From the NCBI GenBank assembly GCA_028554795.2, contig CM068829.1, positions 136,527,579 through 136,591,578 of the forward strand: 64,000 nucleotides of DNA. The letters run 5' to 3'. The first letter of the stretch is position 1. Each line of letters opens with the position of its first letter. The translations under genes were made by a program, and so were the position numbers. Source of the DNA: Sinohyriopsis cumingii (Eukaryota; Mollusca; Bivalvia; Unionida; Unionidae). The notes under the pieces are model-generated. The model saw only the letters and a program-made list of their open reading frames with translations. It was not told the origin of the DNA and searched no databases. This document shows, in pieces, positions 40,911-46,310 of this stretch.

Positions 40911-41114
40911 CAATGTATATTTTGCAAATATTTTCAGGGTGATAGTGGAAGTCCCTTAATGTGTCAAGATGTGAGAGGGCACTGGTCACAAGCAGGAATC
41001 ATGAGTAGTGGTCATGAGGCATGTGATGGAAAACAGTTTAACCGAGCCAATAGATTCACCAGAATGACCAATATTGTGGACTGGATTGTAAAGATTATGA
41101 AGAATAACTCATAA
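3094..41114 (+). CDS. LDLa-SRCR-S1 mosaic serine protease, corin/TMPRSS-like (13 exons, 5' partial)
   Basis: Thirteen exons (3094-3204, 8827-8937, 10553-10657, 12089-12196, 16780-16890, 18143-18253, 21329-21479, 26051-26173, 30119-30168, 32282-32450, 33801-34105, 38043-38188, 40938-41114) join in one frame to 591 residues plus TAA. Domains: six LDLa repeats (residues 1-218), a four-cysteine SRCR_2-type domain (about 220-326), and an S1 protease domain (340-591) with His380, Asp438 and Ser536. The linker Cys328 should pair with the Cys of PLCLP, the usual tether between stalk and catalytic chain. All standard S1 cysteines are present. In known families LDLa-SRCR-S1 chains are membrane-anchored or secreted proteases acting outside the cell. 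The anchor is not in the window, so a secreted form is possible. Corin is the closest architecture I know, but vertebrate corin has fewer LDLa repeats next to its SRCR. Substrate unknown. A possible ATTAAA poly(A) signal lies at 41712. Confidence 0.88.
3213..4127. repeat. 26-bp minisatellite in intron after LDLa 1
   Basis: Unit close to AGCATATCATTGCCTTCTAT followed by TACAAT, about 34 diverged copies, starting fewer than ten bases after the exon donor. Confidence 0.95.
4390..4850. repeat. Interspersed repeat with self-complementary halves
   Basis: Contains 'agacccagat' and, some 50 nt later, its near-inverse 'gatctggatct', plus 'aacaaacaacat' and 'ggtctgtgttgtttg'. The same modules recur near 27519-27790, 32788-33057 and 42065-42420. 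Probably a non-autonomous DNA element; ends not defined. Confidence 0.5.
4899..5149 (-). mobile_element. tRNA-derived SINE, copy 1
   Basis: On the - strand it starts GGGGCCCCGAGTGGCCGAGT (A box in TGGCCGAGTGGTCTAA), has B box GGGTTCGAGTC, a body with CTTCTCGTGGGTCGGTGG, and a tail ending GTTAAACCCTACA. The head resembles a Leu/Ser-type tRNA. A 12-bp target duplication GTGCTTATTATG lies at 4887-4898 and 5150-5161. Confidence 0.9.
5162..5336. repeat. Degenerate ~50-bp repeat split by insertions
   Basis: 'atgctgaaccacacaaantntactnnrttaa' recurs four times and resumes at 5939-5960, after the TTAA-flanked element that interrupts it. Confidence 0.75.
5341..5938. mobile_element. TTAA-flanked ~600-bp DNA element, copy A
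   Basis: Ends CACATTAACCCCTAG and CAGGGGTTAATGTG are inverted, and TTAA flanks both sides (5337-5340 and 5939-5942). No transposase frame. An inverted near-complete copy is at 23623-24236 and a fragment at 33101. TTAA targets point to piggyBac-type mobilisation, but the ends do not look like classic piggyBac ends. Confidence 0.8.
5943..8410. other. Intronic DNA, no gene seen
   Basis: Apart from the TA/CA tracts at 6678-6850, no exon, RNA gene or defined element was recognised in this part of the LDLa 1-2 intron. Confidence 0.5.
6678..6850. repeat. TA microsatellite and nearby CA-rich repeats
   Basis: (TA)n at 6678-6720, then several 'tgtcacacacatgtacac' units at 6783-6848. Confidence 0.95.
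8411..8617. repeat. (TCTA)n-(TTTC)n compound microsatellite
   Basis: Tetranucleotide TATC run to about 8509, then TTTC run to 8616. Apparent open frames here are only translations of the repeat. Confidence 0.98.
8827..8937 (+). CDS. Protease exon b: LDLa repeat 2
   Basis: Acceptor ATTTCAG, donor GTGAGT; 111 nt, phase 1-1. It reads [14 protein letters not shown], then [17 protein letters not shown]: a complete LDLa with six cysteines and an intact SDE acid cluster. Asp before C5 is His, as in repeat 1. Confidence 0.9.
9752..10134. repeat. 39-42-bp minisatellite
   Basis: Units contain ACAGGATGTTATTCAC and GGTTGGCCTTAAAAATTA. Early units lack the CTCAT insert present in later ones, so two unit types exist. 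Confidence 0.95.
10184..10234. repeat. (GA)n microsatellite
   Basis: GA run with two ACAGAG interruptions. Confidence 0.95.
10553..10657 (+). CDS. Protease exon c: LDLa repeat 3
   Basis: Acceptor TTTTTAG, donor GTAAGC; 105 nt, phase 1-1, the shortest LDLa exon of the set. It reads [12 protein letters not shown], then [17 protein letters not shown]. Six cysteines and the SDE motif are present; the first loop is short. Confidence 0.87.
10880..11070. repeat. Short degenerate repeat 'ggttatatctg'
   Basis: About a dozen diverged 10-18 bp copies of GTTTATATCTG-like motifs. Confidence 0.7.
11347..11698. repeat. ~42-bp minisatellite
   Basis: Unit around CATGCTGTCATGACATTAGT and CATGAGATGTCTTTATA, about eight copies with length variants. 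Confidence 0.93.
12089..12196 (+). CDS. Protease exon d: LDLa repeat 4, lacking C1 and C3
   Basis: Acceptor TTTTTCAG, weak donor GTAGGA; 108 nt, phase 1-1. The second half is an excellent LDLa ([17 protein letters not shown]), but C1 is Arg (CGC) and C3 is Trp (TGG). In LDLa folds C1 pairs with C3, so exactly one disulfide is missing as a pair. The calcium-binding acids remain. The reading frame is open and phase-consistent, so this looks like a diverged repeat rather than a broken exon. Confidence 0.83.
12553..13420. repeat. Degenerate 25-60-bp minisatellite
   Basis: Core AATAGAACACTCAGGACACA plus GACAAAAT. The 5' part has longer units with 'gaaacagaccccnactntgaac'; the 3' part has 25-28 bp units. 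Confidence 0.93.
13455..14245. repeat. 32-bp minisatellite
   Basis: Unit ACTAGTTACACTAGCAAGTC + ACCCTCCCCTGA, about 24 copies; contains the palindromes ACTAGT and CTAG. Confidence 0.95.
14560..16345. repeat. ~53-bp minisatellite with higher-order structure
   Basis: Units contain ACAAGGGACATTACACCATG and GACAATCACAGTGGTCTGTC. Distinctive variant blocks recur, for example 'atcattgaatgc' followed by 'agagatattttacc' at 14831 and 15443. This indicates a 612-bp higher-order duplication. No function apparent. Confidence 0.95.
16780..16890 (+). CDS. Protease exon e: LDLa repeat 5
   Basis: Acceptor TATTGCAG, donor GTAAAA; 111 nt, phase 1-1. It reads [15 protein letters not shown], then [17 protein letters not shown]. 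Six cysteines are present; the usual GSDE is replaced by REDE, keeping the acids. Confidence 0.88.
17330..17715. repeat. ~44-60-bp minisatellite
   Basis: Units with GTAATGAGTCAGTGTACATT and ACACTAGAGAGTGAATGTA, decaying toward the 3' end. Confidence 0.9.
17716..18110. repeat. 39-bp minisatellite
   Basis: Unit GACATACTAAGGTAGCTGAC + CTAGATTGACTTTCTCAAG, about ten copies, ending about 30 bp before the LDLa 6 exon. Confidence 0.95.
18143..18253 (+). CDS. Protease exon f: LDLa repeat 6
   Basis: Acceptor TTGTAAG, donor GTAAGT; 111 nt, phase 1-1. It reads [15 protein letters not shown], then [17 protein letters not shown]. Six cysteines are present. The usual aromatic residue before C2 is missing (EHTC) and Asn replaces Asp after C4, so this is a divergent repeat. 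It is the last LDLa before the SRCR domain. Confidence 0.86.
18285..20330. repeat. 46-bp satellite array with higher-order units
   Basis: Unit CATTAGATACATTACCCAGT + CACATTAACATTTGGAATAC + ATTCTC, about 44 copies. A variant containing 'gaacacagttccatttag' starts at 18689, 19057 and 19471, spacings of 368 and 414 bp (8 and 9 units). Another variant, 'gtcatattaa', recurs at 230 bp (5 units). Confidence 0.97.
20797..21122 (+). mobile_element. tRNA-derived SINE, second family, ending in (CA)n
   Basis: Head has A-box-like GTGGCCTACCGGTTAGAGTG and B-box-like GGGTTCAATCC. The body contains 'aggtgcctcgctaggtgctcagcaataag' in two adjacent blocks and a 'gggacatcatgctac...ggcatgatgtccta' hairpin, with a CA-rich tail at 21104-21122. 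Different from the GGGGCCCC family. Similar sequences are common in mollusc genomes (from memory). Confidence 0.75.
21329..21479 (+). CDS. Protease exon g: SRCR domain, first part
   Basis: Acceptor TTTTGCAG, donor GTAAGT; 151 nt, phase 1 in and phase 2 out. It encodes the start of an SRCR_2-type domain, with YPVCAASFW and [10 protein letters not shown] as counterparts of the family's WxxVC and xxxVCxxLG motifs. The phase-2 end decides the reading frame of the next exon. Confidence 0.84.
21603..21680. repeat. 25-bp direct repeat
   Basis: Three copies of ATATATCACACATTATAGGA + CTGTT. Confidence 0.95.
21765..22705. repeat. ~31-bp minisatellite with acceptor-like units
   Basis: Unit GTGATAAGGCAGTGGTTTTC + TGACAGTGATG. 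A variant with TTTTCTTTTACAG|TGATGG looks like a 3' splice site and appears several times between 22380 and 22660. Confidence 0.95.
22985..23615. repeat. ~80-bp tandem repeat with acceptor-like core
   Basis: Seven to eight copies containing CTCACAGATGAGACACCACA and, in several, CTCTCTTTCAG followed by a 'nnacagactgctatg' block. Confidence 0.92.
23623..24236. mobile_element. TTAA-flanked ~600-bp DNA element, copy B (inverted to copy A)
   Basis: Ends CACATTAACCCCTGGAG and GCTAGGGGTTAATGTG; TTAA flanks at 23619-23622 and 24237-24240. The whole body is the reverse complement of 5341-5938 with substitutions and small indels. No intact frame. Confidence 0.82.
25534..25611. repeat. Perfect 23-bp inverted repeat (hairpin)
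   Basis: Arms 25534-25556 and 25589-25611 begin/end with GCATTTGTATGGGAAAATAT and its exact inverse, around a 32-nt loop. Similarity continues outward imperfectly for about 10 bp. Likely a small palindromic MITE. Confidence 0.9.
25780..25945. repeat. ~30-bp tandem repeat
   Basis: Units with CATACAGTGTCATAAAAATT and GTGCTAATTT, five to six copies. Confidence 0.9.
26051..26173 (+). CDS. Protease exon h: SRCR domain, middle part
   Basis: Acceptor TTTTTTCAG, donor GTAATT; 123 nt, phase 2-2. Read in phase it gives [14 protein letters not shown], then [18 protein letters not shown], which aligns with the cysteine-free middle of hepsin/TMPRSS SRCR domains. A longer frame across the same bases is also open, but it leaves an unmatched phase at the next junction. 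Phase 2-2 fits both neighbours. Confidence 0.75.
26174..27094. other. Intronic DNA, no gene seen
   Basis: Start of the intron between SRCR exons h and i. The segment 26999-27130 resembles 44985-45110 and is probably an interspersed repeat. Confidence 0.45.
27095..27445. repeat. 26-bp minisatellite
   Basis: Unit TAATTATTGATAGGCTTAAT + GGCCAG, about ten copies, interrupted by a non-repeat insert around 27238-27295 that partly recurs after the array. Confidence 0.93.
28245..28407. repeat. 40-bp tandem repeat, four near-identical copies
   Basis: Unit GAGGATTACCATTAAACTTT + ACACACTCATTTGTCACATG. Copies differ at one base or so, so amplification is recent. Confidence 0.97.
29090..29870. repeat. 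Diverged ~145-bp repeat with 'ggtcaaaggtcaaggtcac'
   Basis: Five or so units each contain a 'ttctgca(c)a...' start, a 'tggactaaacttcatgg' block and 'tcaaaggtcaaggtcac'. The same family recurs at 38450-39070. Confidence 0.7.
30119..30168 (+). CDS. Protease exon i: SRCR domain, last part (50-nt micro-exon)
   Basis: Acceptor GTCCCAG, donor GTAGTT; 50 nt, phase 2 in and phase 1 out. It reads [16 protein letters not shown], matching the end of SRCR_2 domains of TMPRSS proteases, where a C-(9-10)-C pair precedes the CG that starts the catalytic linker. Too short to stand out as an open reading frame; found by phase and motif. Confidence 0.8.
30169..31034. other. Intronic DNA with MITE fragment
   Basis: No exon. 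Contains the MITE copy at about 30480-30660; otherwise nothing recognised. Confidence 0.5.
30480..30660. mobile_element. TA-flanked mariner-type MITE, copy 2 (diverged)
   Basis: The right end 'agacaggttttactg|ta' and internal 'ctctcaagacaggtnntctctcaggacagg' match the element at 46918. The left end is degraded. Confidence 0.55.
31035..31500. repeat. ~58-bp tandem repeat interrupted by a SINE
   Basis: 'aaatttccaagggaccactatttcataa' followed by 'ctcatcttaaattcaa' recurs before and after the SINE at 31171-31413. Confidence 0.85.
31171..31413 (+). mobile_element. tRNA-derived SINE, copy 2 (full length)
   Basis: Begins GGGGCCCCGAGTGGCCGAGT; B box GCGGTTCGAGTC; ends GCGTTAAACCCCACAACAAC + AACA. 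Perfect 11-bp duplications AAAATTTCCAA lie at 31159-31169 and 31414-31424. Because the target is itself repetitive, the duplication is slightly less certain. Confidence 0.92.
31556..31640. repeat. 23-bp tandem repeat
   Basis: Three to four copies of GTAATACCTGTGCCAGGGGC + A. Confidence 0.93.
32282..32450 (+). CDS. Protease exon j: linker, activation site and catalytic His
   Basis: Acceptor ATTTTCAG, donor GTAGGT; 169 nt, phase 1 in and phase 2 out. It reads [13 protein letters not shown], then [25 protein letters not shown] and VLTAAHC, holding catalytic His380. Cys328 is the linker cysteine. The activation bond would be Phe339-Ile340: P1 is Phe, not Arg or Lys, although an Arg-Arg-Lys cluster lies seven to nine residues upstream. 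Confidence 0.9.
32683..33100. repeat. Poly-A tract and interspersed repeat
   Basis: An A run at 32683-32701 is followed at 32788-33057 by another copy of the self-complementary repeat seen at 4390, with an internal direct duplication of about 60 bp (the 'cattgacctgcatcatctgg' phrase at 32918 and 32981). Confidence 0.6.
33101..33180. mobile_element. TTAA-element fragment, copy C
   Basis: TTAA at 33097-33100, then TGCATTAACCCCTGGAGG and about 60 bp matching the end of copies A and B. Similarity then stops. Confidence 0.7.
33318..33660. repeat. ~25-bp minisatellite
   Basis: Unit GTCAGGTCTTTTTTATTACC + CTTAT, about 14 diverged copies. Pyrimidine-rich and close to the acceptor of exon k. Confidence 0.93.
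33801..34105 (+). CDS. Protease exon k: catalytic Asp region
   Basis: Acceptor TTATTTAG, donor GTAAGT; 305 nt, phase 2 in and phase 1 out. It holds [19 protein letters not shown], catalytic Asp438 in [10 protein letters not shown], then IQPLCLP (cysteine for the linker disulfide) and CYLAGWGYI. The stop codon just after the last codon is intronic: the true donor lies one base after CAG. Confidence 0.9.
34405..34910. repeat. 79-bp minisatellite
   Basis: Six copies. 'gtataacactggttatcatg' starts at 34482 and 34561, exactly 79 bp apart. Starts about 300 bp after exon k. Confidence 0.95.
35414..35453. repeat. (GT)n microsatellite
   Basis: About 20 GT units with one TC interruption. Confidence 0.97.
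35884..36120 (-). mobile_element. tRNA-derived SINE, copy 3, B box deleted
   Basis: Same family on the - strand, with a perfect 15-bp duplication CCAAATTTATTACAG at 35869-35883 and 36121-36135. Compared with sister copies it lacks the stretch carrying the B box ('actcgaacccacgcag'), so it should be unable to use an internal pol III promoter. Confidence 0.93.
36262..36336 (-). mobile_element. tRNA-like SINE head fragment
   Basis: On the - strand: GTGACCTAGTAGTTAGAGTG (A-box-like) and GGTTGTGGGATCAAA (B-box-like). Short; no clear body or duplication. Confidence 0.5.
36337..37700. other. Intronic DNA, no gene seen
   Basis: Part of the intron between exons k and l. 36330-36880 has loose ~120-bp periodicity ('agatgtgtaaatatgt...tgtgtccttagtttgtattg'). 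Confidence 0.5.
37706..37741. repeat. (GT)n microsatellite
   Basis: Uninterrupted GT run about 300 bp before exon l. Confidence 0.97.
38043..38188 (+). CDS. Protease exon l: specificity-pocket region
   Basis: Acceptor TTTCATAG, weak donor GTTGGT; 146 nt, phase 1 in and phase 0 out. It reads [18 protein letters not shown], then [16 protein letters not shown]. Ser530 is three residues before the exon end, at chymotrypsin position 189, where trypsin-like enzymes have Asp. SGCQ followed by GDSG in the next exon resembles elastase-type enzymes. Confidence 0.87.
38450..39070. repeat. Second block of the diverged ~145-bp repeat
   Basis: Shares 'tttggagtcataggtcaaagtcact', split across 'ggtcaaggtcac' modules, with 29090-29870. 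Confidence 0.6.
39180..39890. repeat. 54-bp minisatellite
   Basis: Unit ATGACTGTCATTCAGACCAA + ATTCATCTTCACATGAGGCT + GGCTGTTTTATGGC, about 13 copies. Long - strand frames here are repeat translations. Confidence 0.95.
39950..40560. repeat. Diverged ~120-bp repeat
   Basis: Phrases 'gacatccantatggctaccatggtggccatcttgaaa' (in pieces), 'cctgaatggatgntcatattg' and 'aaagacttcatatgatttctagttgg' recur about five times; part also near 28430-28490. Confidence 0.75.
40565..40828 (+). repeat. ~72-bp tandem copies of the exon m splice junction
   Basis: Four units (junctions near 40580, 40651, 40722 and 40794) resemble the true acceptor and first ~25 bases of exon m at 40938. Unit 1 reads GCAGGGATAAAGTGGAGCTT against the real CAGGGTGATAGTGGAAGTCC. 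One unit can still be read GDGASPLVW, another GDRGRFLVW. All lack the intact exon. Confidence 0.7.
40829..40906. repeat. (TA)n microsatellite beside the exon m acceptor
   Basis: About 38 TA units ending 31 bases before the catalytic-serine exon. Confidence 0.98.
40938..41114 (+). CDS. Protease exon m: catalytic Ser and C-terminus
   Basis: Acceptor TATTTTCAG, phase 0, ending at TAA; 58 residues. It opens with GDSGSPLMC (catalytic Ser536), then [16 protein letters not shown] and [17 protein letters not shown]. Trp215 is replaced by Ser, Gly216 is kept, and the loop before FTRM lacks the usual PGV. The C-terminal helix is normal. The acceptor lies about 30 nt after a long TA microsatellite and follows degenerate tandem copies of its own start. 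Confidence 0.92.
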   Translation, partial: GDSGSPLMCQDVRGHWSQAGIMSSGHEACDGKQFNRANRFTRMTNIVDWIVKIMKNNS

Positions 41115-41711
41115 GCTTTCATACATATTGGGTGTAGTAGAATTGAATAGTCTGATGTTGCTTTGATCTCAGATTAACATGGCAATCAACAGAGAGCTTG
41201 GAAGGGTTAAAAAAGTGTATTAATTTATTCCTTCACTTTTTAAAGATAAAGTGGTGATATGTCCCACCCATTTTTTTGCATTCATATTATTCATCTGTTA
41301 TGACCATGTCCCACCTATATGGATTTGTATTTTTTATCTGCTTTGACCATGTCCCACCTGTTTTTCGCATTTGTATTATTCATATGTTATGACCATGTCC
41401 CACAATTGTCTATTTGCATTTGTATTATTCATCTATTATGAAATGACTTATTGCACTTTTTGGAAGGCATGCAGACTTACTGCTTGCAACACATGTGCAG
41501 TTTTCCAAAATGGTATAAAATAATGATCATTCTATCCAAGGCCAAGTTCAAGGGTTGGAGATGTGTATAAGTTAAAAAGAGAAAAGTTTTCATATACAAT
41601 ATTTTAAACAATCTTTTGTTTTAAATTTACGGATATGACAGCTTTTTAAAAATTTCTTGTTCTCTATAGTTGTAAGTAGAAAAAACTGCATCCCTTATGA
41701 AATTTCCTAAC

Positions 41712-41717
41712 ATTAAA
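41712..41717 (+). promoter_or_regulatory. Possible ATTAAA poly(A) signal
   Basis: First ATTAAA-type hexamer seen about 600 nt after the protease stop codon. AATAAA does not occur nearer; the next clear one is at 44387. Hexamer only. Confidence 0.25.
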
Positions 41718-41780
41718 TACACTTATTGAAGACAAGCACACCAAATCCATTTATTGATGTACCTTTACCTTAAATTAAGG

Positions 41781-42050
41781 AAATAGTCCTCAGATTTGGG
41801 CTGTGTTCAGAAATAGTCCTCTGATTTGGGCTGTGTTCAGAAATAGTCCTCTGATTTGGGCTGTGTTCAGAAATAGTCCTCTGATTTGGGCTGTGTTCAG
41901 AAATAGTCCTCTGATTTGGGCTGTGTTCAGAAATAGTCCTCAGATTTGGGCTGTGTTCAGAAATAGTCCTCAGATTTGGGCTGTGTTCAGAAATAGTCCT
42001 CTGATTTGGGATGTGTTCGGAAATAGCCCTCAGATGTGGGATGTGTTCTT
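41781..42050. repeat. 30-bp tandem repeat, nine near-identical copies
   Basis: Unit AAATAGTCCTCTGATTTGGG + CTGTGTTCAG at exact 30-bp steps. The length is a multiple of three, so a frame stays open through it, but there is no sign it is coding. Confidence 0.97.
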
Positions 42051-42064
42051 CGATTCATTGTAAC

Positions 42065-42420
42065 TGTATATCCTTATGTGTAAGTCAGGTCTATTGGCAA
42101 AATACATTGACCCTGATCTGTCATTGCATGTGGCACTGGCTCATCAGAGTCATTGTATCTTGTTATCCAACTCATTTGCAAGACAGGTCAAATGGCAGAC
42201 AACATTGACCTTGATCTGCCTTTGTTAGCCGATCCTAGTCAGTGTAGCTTGTCATCCTTCTCATGTGCAAGACAGGTCAAATGGCAGACATCATTGACTT
42301 TGATCTGTCATTGCTAGCCAATCAGAGTCATTGTAGCCATTAATCCTGATCACTCCTAACAAGATGTATAGACCAAGATCTGCCATCTGATTATACAGTT
42401 GGATCTGTCTTGTATGTCAA
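42065..42420. repeat. Interspersed repeat, partly tandem
   Basis: About three ~90-bp modules ('aagacaggtcaaatggcagac', 'attgaccttgatctgnc'). Related to the repeats at 4390 and 32788. Confidence 0.65.
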
Positions 42421-45239
42421 GTATATATACTATGTAATAGTGTTCAATATCTGAAACCCTGTATAAAGTGTGACTATAATTTTATGTTAATGGAAATAGT
42501 GGGATGAATAAGTTACAGTAGAGTATCTCTCTTGTAAAAATCCTTTATTTTTTTGTTTATTATATGCACAATTTGTGGTATTTACATACATGAAGTGTTG
42601 TTTTTAAATGAGAAAAAAACAATGTTTTTTTTAAAACTTCATTACACTTGGTTTATTTCTTCATATGTGCATTTGTACATATATTCCAAGTAGCACACAA
42701 GGTTGTGTATGGCAAAATGTGCAATAATTTCTTTACAGTTATTATTCAGTGTAATATAAATTTTATGTAGCATCTATTTGATGCAATTCTTATTTGATAA
42801 TGTGAACTTTATATCCTTAAAAGTTTACATTCCTTTTTTTTTATAAATTTTTATTCTGACTTGGTTGTGTAATTATGTTGAAATGGGTTGTGAGAAATGT
42901 GTTTTAATCACATTTTGTAGGAAAGTACATACCCAGTCGAAGGTATGAGTTATGGAGATGTGTCTGACTGTCTCTTTCTTTTTCAGTCTGAATTCCATAA
43001 ATATGTGTATTTGTTTCTGTACAGACAAAATGAAATACAAATTAGCAGTAGCACCTAATGTATTCACTGTCACATTTTAAGCATGCATAGGCATTTTCTG
43101 TGTTTGTGTTTACAAATTTAGGAATGTAACAATATTTCATTCTAATGTAGAGAATTGTGGTACTTTATGAAATTTGGCAACATTTGTACACTATAATTGA
43201 TCTTATCAGTAAGAAGTGTTGAAAAGTAAGGTATGGTAATTGTGAAAGCAAAAATGAAGCTGCTGAATCGCTATACATAAAAAACAATAACGAAATATGT
43301 AGAAATGGGAATGATGTACACATTATAAGGACCTTCACTATAACAGTTGCTGTTATAAGGCAAGTGTGACCCTGGTTCCTCATTTCATTACATTTTGTTT
43401 TGTACTTTATTACATGTTACCCTCACTGCAAGACAGCATACTGTATCATTCCGATGGACAATATTATAAGAGTGCAGTAATTTTTATGAGGGGGTCTGTA
43501 TATGGAAATAGGCACATATCTTCTGATATTTTATTTTTATTCTTCATTATAAAGAAAGATTATATTGAAGTTGATAGGATAGAACATCTGCATTTGATGC
43601 TTCTAAAAAGTGTAAGAAAATGTCTTTAAAAGCGACAGTTTCACCTGTTATAACATCTATGTGATTTATAAACATCAGTAAATATAATAGTCATGTTTTC
43701 AGTGGTTGTGAAAAGATATGTAATTTTTTAAAAGAATTATTTATATTGATATCAGTGACATGTTACTTTTTACATACTTGTTGAAATAATGTTGTAAAAT
43801 TCATGAATTATGTCACATCATGTACAAGTTTTTTCAAAGTTGTTTTAATAATCTTTCTTTTTTGTAATTATTAACAATACTTGTACCAAACTAAATATCC
43901 ATACCTTGTGTGAGTGTGACAGCATGTGGTGTTATTTCACCTTTTCACACCTATCCAGTTTATCATAAGGAGTCCGATATAGAAAGTTATGGGGAAATTA
44001 TACCTACAAAACTGCAGGATATAATGCAATCCATACTGGAGGGGAGATAACCCTTCAGCAGATATGACAATGGTACTATATAAATCAGACTTCCTTCTGA
44101 AACTGGTAGATGCCAGAGTTTGAAATATCTCTAAAAGAAAATGTCAACTATGTTCCTTGCAAAATATTGGTGATACATGTCATTATCAACTTAATTGTCA
44201 TCATTCTACCAAATCAGTGGAATATTATACGATAAAAAGTATCTTATAAATGTAAGCATATTCAAATTTGGAGAATTAAAAAAAAAACTACATGTTTGTT
44301 CCCATTTTATAAGGCCACCCCTTCTGCAGGGGGAAAGTGATATAAGAGGGGTGGCTTTTCAAGAAGGGGATCACACAGATAAGAGTAATAAATACATATG
44401 AAGTATGAAAGGCATAGTTCATTTATAAATATTTTATATTTTCATTTTGAAGTCACATGAATCTTGTGGAATTAATATCATTAAACTGATAATAATGCTG
44501 TTTAAAATAATTATGACAGAGCATGAATCTCATTGCAAAGAGAAATTTTGTCAGTAGAATGAGGATATACTCATTTTTTACTGTAACTACAATTCTCTGT
44601 TGAAGCTGACTCAATGATATTATAGTTATCTCCATCCATTCCACTTTTATTCTGTAGCATAATGTATATTAATGTGTTATTTGAATTGTTCTGATGTCAG
44701 AATTTCTCAGTAGTAATCATAAAACTCACTTCATTTAGTCAAATTAATTTCACTTTACCTACTGAAACATTTATGCTTTTTGCAACATCTTGTTCCTTCA
44801 CTGGGAACCATACCACTTTTGACCAGTCAATGTAGATATTATGGTAAATGCTCCTGTCCACCTAGCTAGTACACAAATTACTCAGTGTTTATAAAGGTCG
44901 TGAACTTGACACATGATTGACTGGTTTTAGTTTGGTATCTTTGTTAATACATTGATAATCTAACAGAGAAGTCCAAAAGGACTAACACACCATTCTAATA
45001 TGGTGTCTGGACATCACACTGATTTGAGCTGAACAATACTGTGCTTCTCAGTTATCACTTTTGTCATCTTGATAATTATCAGTTATATTAATAGCTTGTA
45101 ACTATCTAGGTGACAATATTTAAGGAACATATGACAATAAGAATTCCCATGTAAACTTAAACAACTTAAACTAATTGTTTTTAAAAAAAAATAATTCTGA
45201 CCCTTATGTAAACTGATGATTGTCACTATTATTAATTTT
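42421..45239. other. 3' flank or 3' UTR of the protease gene, no gene seen
   Basis: AT-rich, with short chance frames only. 44310-44365 is a small hairpin-like sequence ('ggccaccccttctgc...agaggggtggc') reminiscent of the TA-flanked MITE. Confidence 0.45.
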
Positions 45240-45570
45240 ATTGTAATATTATGGTATATACTTGTACCTAACTAGTAATATTATGGTATATGCTTGAATC
45301 TAATGAGTAATATTATAGTATGTACTTGTATCTAACTAGTAATATTATGGTATATGCTTGAATCTAATGAGTAATATTATAGTATGTACTTGAATCTAAC
45401 TATTAATATTATGGTATATGCTTGAATCTAATGAGTAATATTATAGCATGTACTTGTATCTAACTAGTAATATTATGGTATATGCTTGAATCTAATGAGT
45501 AATATTATAGGATGTACTTGTATCTAACTAGTAATATTATGGTATACACTTGTATCAAACTAGTAAAACC
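45240..45570. repeat. ~31/62-bp minisatellite
   Basis: Alternating half-units 'ttgaatctaatgagtaatattatag' and 'ttgtatctaactagtaatattatgg' give a dimeric repeat. Confidence 0.94.
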
Positions 45571-45589
45571 CAGATCTTCACTTCTTTTA

Positions 45590-45960
45590 CATGGGACAGT
45601 AAAAGATCTTTCATGTTCTTTTAGTTGAATGTGATTGACAGCAAATAAATCTAGAGTGTTATATTGACAGTAAGGCCTTACATGGTATTTTGGTTTGAAT
45701 GTGGTTGACAGTACAAAAATCCAGAGTGTTATATTGACAGTAAGGCCTTACATGGCATTTGGGTTGGAATGTGATTAATTGCATAGTATCGGGAGTGCTA
45801 TGTGGAAGGTCATACATGTGTTGTTCCTTTAGTTGAATTTGATTGATTGCATAGTATCAGGAGTGTCATATGGAAGGCCATACATTTAGTGTTGTTTGTT
45901 TAGTCGAATGTGAATGTATGCAAAGAATTCAGGAGTGTTATATTGACAGCAAGATTGTGT
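45590..45960. repeat. ~65-70-bp degenerate repeat
   Basis: About five units around TAGTTGAATGTGATTGACAG and AGAGTGTTATATTGACAG. Confidence 0.85.
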
Positions 45961-46034
45961 ATTATTCTACTTAAAATTGTTTTGACTCAGAGTGTTTCTT
46001 TGTTTTTGAGGACTGACATAAAATGTATTATAGT

Positions 46035-46310
46035 CAAAACATCTTTGTTTTGTTGAATACAGTGTAGGTTCAGTGTCAGTGAAGTTGAATACAGTGTAGG
46101 TTTAGTGTCAGTGAAGTTGAATACAGTATAGGTTCAGTGTCAGTGAAGTTGAATACAGTGTAGGTTCAGTGTCAGTGAAGTTGAATAAGTGTAGATTCAG
46201 TGTCAGTGAAGTTGAATACAGTGTAGGTTCAGTGTCAGTGAAGTTGAATACAGTGTAGATTCAGTGTCATTGAAGTTGAATACAGTGTAGGTGCAGTGTC
46301 AGTAAAGTTT
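46035..46310. repeat. 32-bp minisatellite
   Basis: Unit GTTGAATACAGTGTAGGTTC + AGTGTCAGTGAA, eight to nine copies. Confidence 0.96.

Noticed and set aside
41781..42050. CRISPR-like direct repeats of 30 bp
   Set aside because: Units are contiguous with no spacers, in a eukaryotic intron-rich context: an ordinary minisatellite.
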